From: Pseudomonas sp. W4I3
GTDB taxonomy: Bacteria > Pseudomonadota > Gammaproteobacteria > Pseudomonadales > Pseudomonadaceae
Assembly: GCF_030816195.1 (NCBI RefSeq)
Contig: NZ_JAUSXS010000001.1
Coordinates: 3,371,501-3,435,500 of the forward strand
Length of the DNA: 64,000 nt
Direction: 5' to 3'
Part shown: one piece after another, positions 25,322-33,539 of the stretch
How positions within the stretch are numbered: the stretch's first letter is position 1
How the letters are laid out: each line of letters begins with the position of its first letter
The notes under the pieces: generated by a model
Databases searched by the model: none
The model's input: the letters and a program-made list of their open reading frames with translations, nothing else
Told to the model about the DNA's origin: nothing
Program-made: the position numbers and the translations under genes

Positions 25322-27277
25322 ATGAGATTCAGCCATCAATTGCTAGCGCTAGCGATAGGTCTTAACAGCAGTCTTGTGTTGGCACAGGTCGAGCCGAAAG
25401 ACGCCAGCGAACAAACCCGATTGGCCAATGCGGCGGTACTTAAAGAGCTTCCGTTCTCAGACAAGCAGGACTTTGAAGACGCCAAGAAAGGCTTCATCGA
25501 AACCCTGGTGCCGATGACGATTAAAGATGCAAAAGGCGCAACGTCGTGGGACCTGACCAGCTATGACTTCATCAAGGGCGAAGCACCCGATACGGTCAAC
25601 CCGAGCCTTTGGCGTATTGCAGAACTGAACTTGAATAATGGGCTGTTCAAGGTGACCGACCGGGTCTATCAGATTCGCGGTTTCGACCTGTCGAACATGA
25701 CGATCATCGAAACGGATAATGGGCTGATCATCATCGACCCGCTGGTAACCACTGAGGTCGCCAAAGCGGGCCTCGACCTGTACTACAAAAATCGTCCAAA
25801 GAAGCCCGTTGTCGCGGTGATCTATACGCACAGTCACGCAGACCATTACGGTGGTGTAAAAGGGGTTACCAACGAAGAAGATGTGAAGTCCGGCAAGGTC
25901 AAGATCATCGCCCCAGAGGGCTTCTTGGAAGAAGCCGTGAGCGAGAACGTGCTGGCGGGTAACGCCATGAGTCGTCGCACTTTGTATCAATACGGGGCTT
26001 TGCTGCCACGCAGCGCTCGGGGCCAGCTTGATGCCGGTCTGGGCAAGACTACGTCATTCGGTACGTTTACGCTGATTCCTCCGAACGACACCATCACCAA
26101 AACCGGCGAGAAGCGCACCGTCGACGGCGTCGAGATGGAATTCCAGATGGCGCCCGGCACCGAAGCGCCTTCGGAAATGCTGATCTGGTTTCCTCAGTTC
26201 AAGCTGTTGAACACAGCAGAGGATGCAACGCACACACTGCATAACCTCTATACGTTGCGCGGCGCGCAGGTGCGCAACGCTGCGAACTGGTGGAAAACAC
26301 TCAACCAGGCCATTAATACCCATGGCGATCAGGTAGAGGTGGTTATCGCTCAGCATCACTGGCCGATGTGGGGGCAGCAACGCATCGTCAGCTTCATTGC
26401 CGATCAGCGTGACATGTTCAAGTACATCCATGACCAGTCGCTGAACCTGGCGAACAAAGGCTTCACCATGACTGAGATCGCCGAGCAACTGCAAATGCCG
26501 GACAGCACCGGCAAGCAGTGGCATAACCGGGGTTATTACGGCTCGGTCAATCACGATGCTAAGGCCATCTACCAGCGCTATCTGGGTTGGTATGACAGCA
26601 ACCCGGCCAACCTGCACCCGTTGCCTCCAGTCGAGGCCGGCAAGAAGTACGTCGAGTTTATGGGCGGGGCGGACGCTATCATCACTAAAGCAAAAGCCTC
26701 GATTACCCAAGGTGATTATCGCTGGGCAGCCGAAGTGCTCAAGCATGTCGTGTTCGCAGATCCGACTAACCAGGAAGCGCGCAACTTGCAAGCCGATGCA
26801 TTCGAGCAGTTGGGTTATCAAACCGAGAACCCGACCTGGCGTAACGAGTACCTGATGGGTGCCTATGAGCTACGCAATGGTGTGCCGAAAGTGCCGGGCA
26901 TCAGCACTTCCAGTGCCGACATGGTTGCCGCAATGAGCCCGGAACTGTTACTTGATTACTTGGGTGTGCGGCTCAATGGGCCCAAAGCGATTGGCAAGGA
27001 ACTGCGCCTGAATTGGAAGCAGCCGGACGGCGCTCATTATGCTGTCGAGCTACGCAACGGGGTGGTCATCTACACCGCCGACAAAACCTTTGATAAAGCC
27101 GATGCCACTTTGACCGTAGACAAACTCGGGTTTGCTGGCCTGATGATGGGTGGTCTTACGCTGGAGAAGGAAGTTCAAGCGGGCAAGGCCAAAGTCGAGG
27201 GTGACGCAGACAAGGTCAACGAACTGCTGGCATTACTCGATACGTTCCCGACCATGTTCGACATTGTCACTCCCTGA
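25322..27277 (+). CDS. sdsA1: Secreted alkylsulfatase, SdsA1 type
   Basis: 651 aa, matching SdsA1 in length and order. It cleaves primary alkyl sulfates such as dodecyl sulfate to alcohol and sulfate, giving sulfur and carbon. Signal peptide to LVLAQ; metallo-beta-lactamase domain about 110-340 with the two-zinc motif THSHADHYGG (about 169-178) and a further ligand site around AQHHWPMWG; dimerisation domain about 380-520 and C-terminal SCP2-like domain about 530-650 (LRLNWKQPDGAHYAVELRN). GGAGCGTGTTCG precedes the ATG. The usual adjacent LysR activator is absent. Confidence 0.92.
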   Translation: MRFSHQLLALAIGLNSSLVLAQVEPKDASEQTRLANAAVLKELPFSDKQDFEDAKKGFIETLVPMTIKDAKGATSWDLTSYDFIKGEAPDTVNPSLWRIAELNLNNGLFKVTDRVYQIRGFDLSNMTIIETDNGLIIIDPLVTTEVAKAGLDLYYKNRPKKPVVAVIYTHSHADHYGGVKGVTNEEDVKSGKVKIIAPEGFLEEAVSENVLAGNAMSRRTLYQYGALLPRSARGQLDAGLGKTTSFGTFTLIPPNDTITKTGEKRTVDGVEMEFQMAPGTEAPSEMLIWFPQFKLLNTAEDATHTLHNLYTLRGAQVRNAANWWKTLNQAINTHGDQVEVVIAQHHWPMWGQQRIVSFIADQRDMFKYIHDQSLNLANKGFTMTEIAEQLQMPDSTGKQWHNRGYYGSVNHDAKAIYQRYLGWYDSNPANLHPLPPVEAGKKYVEFMGGADAIITKAKASITQGDYRWAAEVLKHVVFADPTNQEARNLQADAFEQLGYQTENPTWRNEYLMGAYELRNGVPKVPGISTSSADMVAAMSPELLLDYLGVRLNGPKAIGKELRLNWKQPDGAHYAVELRNGVVIYTADKTFDKADATLTVDKLGFAGLMMGGLTLEKEVQAGKAKVEGDADKVNELLALLDTFPTMFDIVTP

Positions 27278-27288
27278 ACCGGACCTAC

Positions 27289-27311
27289 GCCCCGGCAGCG
27301 AAGGCCGGGGC
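27289..27311. terminator. GC hairpin after the alkylsulfatase gene
   Basis: GCCCCGGC, loop AGCGAAG, GCCGGGGC, 11 bp after the stop codon; no T-tract. It may attenuate rather than end transcription, as the next gene starts 33 bp later. Confidence 0.45.
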
Positions 27312-27343
27312 TCGCTCATAGCTAAACACAGCGAGAACGAATC

Positions 27344-28255
27344 ATGATGCAAAACCCATGGATCTCAAGTTCGGCCCTAGTGGGCATCATCTTCGGTTTA
27401 TCACCGCTTTGCGCCCAAGCTGACAATGCCAGGGACTGGCAGAACTTGCCGACCGATCTGAACATGGTGTTCGGGTATTACAACCGCATCGACACCAATA
27501 CTCCCATTGATACCTCGCTACCGATTAAAGGGCTTTCGCTCAACGCGAATCTCTATATCGCTCGGTACGCTCGCTCTTTCGCTGTTGACGGACGCAACAG
27601 CGCAATCCAGATCTTGCAGCCTTACGCCGACATCTCCGCTTCATTCGACAACGCCCGTTTCTTCGACGGTACGAAACACAACGGGGGAATGGCGGATACT
27701 CAGGTGGTGCTGGTGCACAACCTGTTCGGCGGCCCAGCGCTCACGAAGGAGGATTTCGCAAATTGGACGCCTGAGACGTTCTTGACAGGTGCACTGTGGA
27801 TCACGGCGCCAACGGGCGATTACGACAAGGATCGGGTGATCAATATCGGGTCGAATCGTTGGGCCTTCAAACCAGAAATCGCTTTCGGAACGCCTATAGG
27901 CCCCACGTGGCTGGAACTCAATAGCTACGTCTCGCTCTATGGCGATAATGACGACTACCAAGGCAATGGAAAACTCGAACAGAAGGCCTTGTACGGCGTG
28001 GAAGGGCATTTTAGCTACACCTTCAACCGTGCGCTCTGGGCATCGTTGGACGCCACCTACAACCGTGGAGGGGAAACCAGGATCGATGGGGACTGGCAGG
28101 ACAACAAGCAGGAGAACGCCCTGCTTGGCGCCAGCGTCGGCTTTATGCTTTCGCCTCAATTCGGTGGGTTGATTGCGTATTCCGATACGGTTTCTGAAAG
28201 AGCGGGCTCTCCCGACGTAAACACGTGGACATTACGCCTGCAATACGCCTGGTAA
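27344..28255 (+). CDS. Outer-membrane transport protein, 'phenol degradation protein meta' family
   Basis: 303 aa. Signal peptide to PLCAQA, then strands spaced through the length (LPTDLNMVFGYYNRIDT, GLSLNANLYIARYARSF, ALWASLDATYNRGG) and a C-terminal LRLQYAW ending in aromatic Trp, as in outer-membrane barrels. Members of this family (PF13557) are thought to move hydrophobic compounds across the outer membrane beside degradation genes. Start ATG 27344; ATG 27347 is equally possible. Together with the alkylsulfatase, probably uptake of the released alcohol (inference). Confidence 0.8.
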   Translation: MMQNPWISSSALVGIIFGLSPLCAQADNARDWQNLPTDLNMVFGYYNRIDTNTPIDTSLPIKGLSLNANLYIARYARSFAVDGRNSAIQILQPYADISASFDNARFFDGTKHNGGMADTQVVLVHNLFGGPALTKEDFANWTPETFLTGALWITAPTGDYDKDRVINIGSNRWAFKPEIAFGTPIGPTWLELNSYVSLYGDNDDYQGNGKLEQKALYGVEGHFSYTFNRALWASLDATYNRGGETRIDGDWQDNKQENALLGASVGFMLSPQFGGLIAYSDTVSERAGSPDVNTWTLRLQYAW

Positions 28256-28380
28256 AAAGGGCATCGGTGAGCAGAGCACTGAAGGGTGGCCGGCTATCCG
28301 CTCGAAGTTTTTACCGTCCAGACAACGTTCCATGGATAGCTGATGTACGTGAGCGGCTTTGTACGATGGGACGAGAACAG

Positions 28381-28724
28381 CGACACGTTCAGAGCAAAAC
28401 AGTCACTCGGGTAATCGAAGACCTCAACGGCCCCAACGGCCTGTGTTTTTCTTCCGATGAAAAAACCCTGTACGTCGTCGAAGGACGCGCCAAGCCCAAT
28501 TGCCTGATCTGGGCGATCGCCGTGATCCCAAGGCCGACCTGGAAAAACTCGACGGCGTGCGCGTTTTCAATCCGCAGGGCAAGGCCATCGGGCACATTTC
28601 GCTGCCGGAGCGCTGCCCGAACCTGTGCTTCGGGGGGCGCGAAGGGAGTCGGCTGTTCATGGCCAGTAGCCATTCGATCTACTCATTGTTTGTGAACACG
28701 CGTAGGGCTACGTTTAGGTTGTAA
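28381..28724 (+). pseudogene. SMP-30/gluconolactonase-family gene remnant
   Basis: Frame 1 reads DLNGPNGLCFSSDEKTLYVV through GRAKPN; after about 28500 another frame continues DLGDRRDPKADLEKLDGVRV and LCFGGREGSRLFMASSHSIY, ending NTRRATFRL. These are the beta-propeller motifs of the gluconolactonase/SMP-30 family. The first half of the protein is gone and a small deletion breaks the remaining frame, so it is a dead fragment. It abuts the end of the sulfatase cluster. Confidence 0.75.
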
Positions 28725-28770
28725 ATACGACAGTCTTCTAACGATGGTTCCTTAAATAGGGTGATCTGCT

Positions 28771-29313
28771 GTGAGTGAGGGGCTTGAAGACATATTGGCT
28801 GAGCAGTTGGCGGTGGTTTTTTGCGGAATCAACCCCGGCATGACCGCTGCCGCCCAAGGGCATCACTTTGCGGGCCGGGGCAATCGCTTCTGGCGCACGC
28901 TGCATCTGGCCGGGTTTACGTCCGGGCAAGTGCCTGCGCAATGTGATCGAACGATTCTTGAGTACCAGTGCGGGTTGACCGCCGTGGTCGAGCGGCCGAC
29001 GGCCCGCGCCGATCAGTTGTCCAGGCAGGAGTTCAGCGCAGCGGCAGCGGCTTTCGAACAGAAAATCGCTCGTTATGCACCGCGTTATGTAGCGTTCCTC
29101 GGCAAGGCGGCTTACTCGGCGTTATCCGGGCAGCGCAACGTGGAGTGGGGGCCTCAGGCTAGAACTTTCGGCAATGCCGCGGTGTGGATCTTGCCCAATC
29201 CCAGTGGCCGAAACCTGGCGTTCAGCCTGGAACAATTGGTGGTTGCCTACCAACAGCTCAAACAGGTCGCGATCGGTCCCGCCCCAGCCTTGAACCCACC
29301 ACCATTCGTCTAG
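28771..29313 (+). CDS. mug: G/U mismatch-specific DNA glycosylase Mug
   Basis: 180 aa. Excises uracil and ethenocytosine from mispairs in duplex DNA. Motif 1 VVFCGINPGMTAA carries the catalytic Asn, and motif 2 LPNPSGRN is the intercalating loop. The chain matches E. coli Mug across its length (EDILAEQLAVVFCGINPG, NRFWRTLHLAGF, CGLTAVVERPT). The start is GTG 28771; weak Shine-Dalgarno. The C-terminal 15 residues (GPAPALNPPPFV) exceed the usual end. Confidence 0.93.
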   Translation: MSEGLEDILAEQLAVVFCGINPGMTAAAQGHHFAGRGNRFWRTLHLAGFTSGQVPAQCDRTILEYQCGLTAVVERPTARADQLSRQEFSAAAAAFEQKIARYAPRYVAFLGKAAYSALSGQRNVEWGPQARTFGNAAVWILPNPSGRNLAFSLEQLVVAYQQLKQVAIGPAPALNPPPFV

Positions 29314-29389
29314 ACCCCGGCACTCTGCCCGCTGCGCCGCCTCTGAATATCAAGCGCGGATATCCCGGGCGTTAGAACGGAGAGCCAGC

Positions 29390-29587
29390 ATGCACATCAA
29401 CGAAGATGCACCAGGCAACATTTCCCAGCAGGAATCCACTCGCAGTACGGATAACGAAACAGGGCACGATCCGAAGCGTGATGAGGATGGAATACCGCTG
29501 CCGCCAGACGACGAGGCGCCTCTGGAGGAGGATATGTCGGATGTGGATGCGGCCGATTCGGTGGCGAGTGAGCATCCGGATAACTAA
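29390..29587 (+). CDS. Small acidic protein, 65 aa
   Basis: Very acidic and probably disordered: HDPKRDEDGIPLPPDDEAPL then EEDMSDVDAADSV. No domain. The ribosome-binding site GGAGAGCC precedes ATG and a strong terminator follows. Short acidic conserved proteins like this are common and uncharacterised in Pseudomonas. Confidence 0.7.
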   Translation: MHINEDAPGNISQQESTRSTDNETGHDPKRDEDGIPLPPDDEAPLEEDMSDVDAADSVASEHPDN

Positions 29588-29606
29588 TGTTTGATTCAAG
29601 CTTCTG

Positions 29607-29633
29607 AACCCGGCCTGGTGCCGGGTTTTTTTT
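29607..29633 (+). terminator. Rho-independent terminator
   Basis: AACCCGGC, loop CTGGT, GCCGGGTT, then eight T: ends the small acidic gene. Confidence 0.9.
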
Positions 29634-29687
29634 GGATTCAGGGTTCATGGTGGGTGCTGGTGGGGCGTGATCGGGCGGGACTGAAGA

Positions 29688-29732
29688 GGGGACTGCTGCG
29701 CAGTCCAGCGGGAGCAAGCTCCCTCGCCACAG
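29688..29732 (-). repeat. Pseudomonas REP element
   Basis: GACTGCTGCGCAGTC hairpin followed by GGGAGCAAGCTCCC and CTCGCCACAG: the well-known fluorescent-Pseudomonas REP layout, here read on the minus strand. Located in an intergenic stretch. Confidence 0.8.
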
Positions 29733-29912
29733 GGGGCGTGCGGATTGGGAGTGAGGGTTTTTCGACGAATGACGTGTCTAGATCAAGGGTTTCAGGGCGG
29801 TCAGGGTTGTCATCGGAGTTTTAGCGGTCTACCCTGAAAATGTATGAATTGTTACAGACAATTTCGGTGGGGCTGTTTTCCAGTCACACGACTTCAGGAT
29901 GAGGAACGAAAA

Positions 29913-30080
29913 ATGTTTTCGCACGAAGGTACTGCATTAGAGCTGTTGACCCTGGTTTTTGCTGTGACAGGCCTGCTCTTGATAGCCTGGTTTTTTCATC
30001 ACCAGTACGAACTCAGAACGCGAAAGCGTGTAAAAAAACAACATTCTCTGGATAAGCAGCACTCAGCGCAAAGCCGCTGA
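29913..30080 (+). CDS. Small single-helix membrane protein, 55 aa
   Basis: MFSHEGTALELLTLVFAVTG with one transmembrane helix (about 9-29) and a basic, hydrophilic C-terminal tail (RTRKRVKKQHSLDKQ), so N-out/C-in. GAGGAACG precedes ATG 29913. No family recognised. Confidence 0.6.
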   Translation: MFSHEGTALELLTLVFAVTGLLLIAWFFHHQYELRTRKRVKKQHSLDKQHSAQSR

Positions 30081-30115
30081 CTGCCCATCACCCTGCGCCA
30101 GCCTTGCGGCTGGCC

Positions 30116-30373
30116 TCAGCCCGCCGGTTCGGACCGGCTGATTCGCTGTTCCTTGACTTCGTGTGCGTAGGCTTCAAGACGTTTCTGCTGGGCGCCTAAC
30201 AGGGCGCATACCTTCAGCAGCTGCGCGGCCTGATCATGCGCGTTTAAGCCGGCCGCCATGGCAGTCAGTTCAACCACAGACCAGCCGATGACAGCGCTGG
30301 CATCCTCAAGGTCGTAGAACAGTTCCTGTTGCGCGGTCCTGGGGCCGTCCAGATTGTCGATCAACGTGTCCAC
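30116..30373 (-). CDS. Small conserved Pseudomonas-type protein, 85 aa
   Basis: Acidic helical protein (QQELFYDLEDASAVIGWSVV, LLKVCALLGAQQKRLEAYAH). Similar short proteins recur in Pseudomonas genomes; function unknown. A hairpin with a T-rich end (30400-30429) lies just upstream on the same strand, so its transcript either starts after that hairpin or reads through it. Confidence 0.6.
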   Translation of the reverse strand: MDTLIDNLDGPRTAQQELFYDLEDASAVIGWSVVELTAMAAGLNAHDQAAQLLKVCALLGAQQKRLEAYAHEVKEQRISRSEPAG

Positions 30374-30399
30374 CCTCTTGATTTGAGTAATGCATGGGC

Positions 30400-30429
30400 A
30401 AAGAAAAGCCCGCGATGGGGGAGCGGGCT
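30400..30429 (-). terminator. Minus-strand intrinsic terminator or attenuator
   Basis: On the minus strand: AGCCCGC, 9-nt loop, GCGGGCT, then TTTCTTT. It lies 27 bp upstream of the small gene ending at 30116. No gene ends on this strand between it and the divergent LysE gene. Confidence 0.6.
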
Positions 30430-30608
30430 AAAGGGGTGTTCATGTAGGAGCTGGGATAACCATAGAGGCCTGTCTGTGAAAGCTTTGTGAAATGCAAATG
30501 GCGGGGAAATAAAAGTGTATTCCTCGATCCACCGCCAGCTGTATGGGGCGATTAGCCGCGCAAGTCTCTACTGTCACAGGCATATCAACCCCGCTTGGAT
30601 GCCGCGTC

Positions 30609-31217
30609 ATGTTCATGTCCGCCAGTCTCTTGTCAGCCTTTGCGCTGTTCGCCTTCGTGTCTTCGATTACGCCTGGGCCCAACAACACCATGTTGCTGGC
30701 CTCCGGGGTGAACTTCGGGTTTCGCCGTTCCATTCCCCATGCGTTGGGGGTCAGCATCGGTTTCATGCTGCTGGTGATTTGTGTGGGGTTGGGCTTGGGG
30801 GAGGTGTTCAAGCTATTTCCATGGGCCTACACGCTATTGCGCTACGTCGGCGCTGCCTATTTGCTGTACCTGGCCTGGAAGATTGCCAATGCCGGCGGCA
30901 TGGCTGACAGCAATGACGAGCAGGGCAAGCCGATGACCTTTCTCGGCGCGGCGGCCTTCCAGTGGGTCAATCCCAAGGCGTGGATCATGGCGCTGGGTGC
31001 GATCACCACCTACACGCCGGCCGAGGGTTACGTGACCAATGTGCTGGTGATTGCGTTGCTGTTTGCCGTGGTCAACTTGCCGAGTGTGTGCGTGTGGGTC
31101 GGCTGCGGCAGCGGTTTGCGCAGCGTATTGCGCGAGCCGCGCTGGTTGCGGGCGTTCAATTGGACCATGGCGGGCTTACTGGTGCTGTCGTTGTATCCAA
31201 TGCTCGTTGTGGGGTAA
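30609..31217 (+). CDS. LysE/RhtB-family amino-acid exporter
   Basis: 202 aa, six hydrophobic segments. The family hallmark FVSSITPGPNNTMLLASG sits at residues 12-30, and FQWVNPKAWIMALG at about 120. Exports amino acids or derivatives. The frame is open upstream; the start at ATG 30609 (or 30615) gives the usual N-terminus just before helix 1. The 27-aa gene on the other strand ends 9 bp from its stop. Confidence 0.9.
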   Translation: MFMSASLLSAFALFAFVSSITPGPNNTMLLASGVNFGFRRSIPHALGVSIGFMLLVICVGLGLGEVFKLFPWAYTLLRYVGAAYLLYLAWKIANAGGMADSNDEQGKPMTFLGAAAFQWVNPKAWIMALGAITTYTPAEGYVTNVLVIALLFAVVNLPSVCVWVGCGSGLRSVLREPRWLRAFNWTMAGLLVLSLYPMLVVG

Positions 31218-31225
31218 CCGCCCCA

Positions 31226-31309
31226 TCAGACCGGCGAGATGGTTGCGAGCAAGCCGATGCCGATGGTCAACACCAGAAAACCGAACAGGAAAATAGCCAT
31301 CTTGGTCAT
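31226..31309 (-). CDS. Tiny membrane protein, 27 aa
   Basis: MTKMAIFLFGFLVLTIGIGL then LATISPV: one transmembrane helix over nearly the whole length. A very good Shine-Dalgarno (CGGAGGCC) sits 3-9 nt before ATG, which supports translation. Convergent with the LysE gene. Too short for default gene callers. No family recognised. Confidence 0.55.
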   Translation of the reverse strand: MTKMAIFLFGFLVLTIGIGLLATISPV

Positions 31310-31553
31310 AAGGCCTCCGAAGGGAAGGGGACGACAGGAATGTCGGGATGGCGCCATTGTCCGCTTTGCGCGGTTTTCGGTACAGACGCAGATGATGCGT
31401 AAAAAACCGTATCAGATAGCGCGGCGGCGGCTAAACCGCGGGTTTTCACGCCTCGCCGGCTTTTAAAGATCAGCCGCACGGGTTGAGACAGTGACCGCGT
31501 TTGCCCCTAAGATAGCGCCCATCGCATTAACAATAAAAGTGGGCCAACCCTCG

Positions 31554-32564
31554 ATGGAAAGACGCCAGTTCAGCGGTGGCATGAAGGGCAAGAACCTGCG
31601 CTACCTCAATGACGATCTCCCGCAGCCGGCCGCGGCCACCCGCATCGGCTTCCTGCTGCTCGAACACTTCTCGCTGCCTGCCTTCACCCAGACCCTCGAC
31701 ACCCTGGTCACCGCCAATCTGCTGCGCCCCGAGCTGTTCGCGTCACGCACGTTCGGTTGGGACGAGGGTGAGGTGATCAGCGATCTGGGCCTGGTCATTC
31801 GCCCCGATGCCAGCCTTGAACTGGCAGCGTTGCCGACGTTGGACTTGCTGGTGATCTGCGGCGGATTTCGCACCGAACTCAAGGCCAGTGAGGACTTCAT
31901 CCACATCCTGCGCGCGGCTGCCGAACAGGGCATCGGGCTCGCCGGCCTGTGGAACGGCTCGTGGTTCCTCGGCCGCGCCGGGTTGCTGCAGGGTTATCGC
32001 TGCGCCATCCACCCGGAACATCGCCCGGCGCTGGCGGAAGTGTCCAAAGCCGCCCAAGTGACCAGCGAGCCCTTCGTAATCGACCGCGACCGCCTGACCG
32101 CTTCCAGCCCCTCGGGCGCCTTCCATATGGCCCTGGACTGGATCAAGAGCCTGCACGGCAAGGCGTTGGTTGAGGGCATCGAAGACATCCTGGCCTTCGA
32201 AGAGTCGCGCTACAGGCGTATCAAGCCGACCGAGAACGTCTGCGTCAGCGCACCGCTGCGCGAAGTGGTCAAGTTGATGGACGCCAACCTCGAAGAGCCC
32301 CTGGAACTCGACCAACTCGCCGTCTACGCCGGCCGTTCCCGCCGCCAGCTGGAGCGCTTGTTCAAGGAACAACTGGGCACCACGCCACAACGCTATTACA
32401 TGGAGTTGCGCGTGACTGAAGCGCGGCGCCTGTTGCAACACACCGAGCTGTCCCAGGTGGACGTGCTGGTGGCGTGCGGGTTCGTGTCGCCGAGTCATTT
32501 CAGCAAGTGTTACAGCGCGTATTTCGGATATCGCCCCTCCAGGGAGAAGCGGTTGGTCAAGTAG
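31554..32564 (+). CDS. GlxA-type regulator: DJ-1/PfpI sensor plus AraC HTH
   Basis: 337 aa. N-terminal class-I glutaminase/DJ-1-like domain about 25-200 (TRIGFLLLEHFSLPAFTQTL, GLAGLWNGSWFLGRAG: the nucleophile Cys is replaced by Trp, so not an enzyme). AraC helix-turn-helix pair at about 240-330 (LAVYAGRSRRQLERLF, CGFVSPSHFSKCY). Family members GbdR and ArgR control betaine, carnitine or arginine use. The start is uncertain: GTG 31491, ATG 31554 and ATG 31581 are all in frame. No divergent target visible. Confidence 0.85.
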   Translation: MERRQFSGGMKGKNLRYLNDDLPQPAAATRIGFLLLEHFSLPAFTQTLDTLVTANLLRPELFASRTFGWDEGEVISDLGLVIRPDASLELAALPTLDLLVICGGFRTELKASEDFIHILRAAAEQGIGLAGLWNGSWFLGRAGLLQGYRCAIHPEHRPALAEVSKAAQVTSEPFVIDRDRLTASSPSGAFHMALDWIKSLHGKALVEGIEDILAFEESRYRRIKPTENVCVSAPLREVVKLMDANLEEPLELDQLAVYAGRSRRQLERLFKEQLGTTPQRYYMELRVTEARRLLQHTELSQVDVLVACGFVSPSHFSKCYSAYFGYRPSREKRLVK

Positions 32565-32597
32565 CATGGGCGCTGCAACGTTTTTTAAGGGAATGCC

Positions 32598-33515
32598 ATG
32601 AACATCACGCTTTTGGATCGTTATCGCGGCAGTTTGCTTGGATTGGCCTGTGGCGATGCTGTAGGGACCACCGTTGAGTTCATGCCTCGCGGGACCTTTT
32701 TGCCCGTCACCGATATGGTGGGCGGCGGGCCGTTCAGCCTCAGGCCCGGCCAATGGACTGACGACACCTCCATGGCGCTTTGCCTGGCGGAAAGTTTGCT
32801 GCGCAAGGGCGGTTTCGATGCGGCCGATCAAATGGGGCGTTATCTGAACTGGTGGAAGTGGGGCTACCTCAGCTCGACCGGTGAATGTTTCGATATCGGC
32901 ATGACCGTTCGGGAAGCGCTGGCGTCATTTGAGAGCAATGGCGACGCCTTCGCCGGGTCTACGGACCCGTATTCGGCTGGTAATGGTTCGATGATGCGAC
33001 TCGCGCCCGTGGTGCTTTTTTACTTTCCAGACGCGGAAAAGATCCGCCAGTTCAGTGCGCTCAGTTCGCGTACCACTCACGCTGCCCAGGAAGCGATCGA
33101 GTGCTGCCAGTTGCTTGCCGAAGCCATTCGCAATGCCTTGAGCGGTGTAGCGAAAGATGAAGTGTTGCGCCTGGGAAACGCTGGGTTGTCAGCACCAAAA
33201 GTCAGGGAGATTGCTCTGGGTAATTATCGCGAGAAGGCAAAGACAGACATCGTGGGGTCGGGTTATGCGGTTGCCTCTTTAGAAGCGGCTTTCTGGTGCT
33301 TCAACACCACTTCCAGTTTTGCCGAGGCGGTACTCGCAGCGGCAAACCTGGGAGATGATGCCGATACAACCGCCGCCATCGTGGGGCAGTTGGCCGGCGC
33401 GTATTACGGTGTCCATGCTATCCCCATCGGTTGGCTGGACACGCTATACCTACGCGACGATATCGAAGAGACCGCCGATGGGTTATTTGCTGCCGCCTCG
33501 AAGCAATCATCTTAA
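32598..33515 (+). CDS. ADP-ribosylglycohydrolase (DraG family)
   Basis: 305 aa. Removes ADP-ribose from proteins or small molecules in the cytosol. Metal ligands: GDAVGTTVEF near residue 20, WTDDTSMAL (about 54) and LGDDADTTAAIVG (about 260), plus GNGSMMRLAP (about 130); all in place, so an active dinuclear Mg enzyme is expected. No transferase or NADAR partner adjacent; 33 bp after the GlxA-type regulator, possibly the same transcript. Confidence 0.92.
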   Translation: MNITLLDRYRGSLLGLACGDAVGTTVEFMPRGTFLPVTDMVGGGPFSLRPGQWTDDTSMALCLAESLLRKGGFDAADQMGRYLNWWKWGYLSSTGECFDIGMTVREALASFESNGDAFAGSTDPYSAGNGSMMRLAPVVLFYFPDAEKIRQFSALSSRTTHAAQEAIECCQLLAEAIRNALSGVAKDEVLRLGNAGLSAPKVREIALGNYREKAKTDIVGSGYAVASLEAAFWCFNTTSSFAEAVLAAANLGDDADTTAAIVGQLAGAYYGVHAIPIGWLDTLYLRDDIEETADGLFAAASKQSS

Positions 33516-33539
33516 GACGGAGGGAATGGTGCGGATCTA

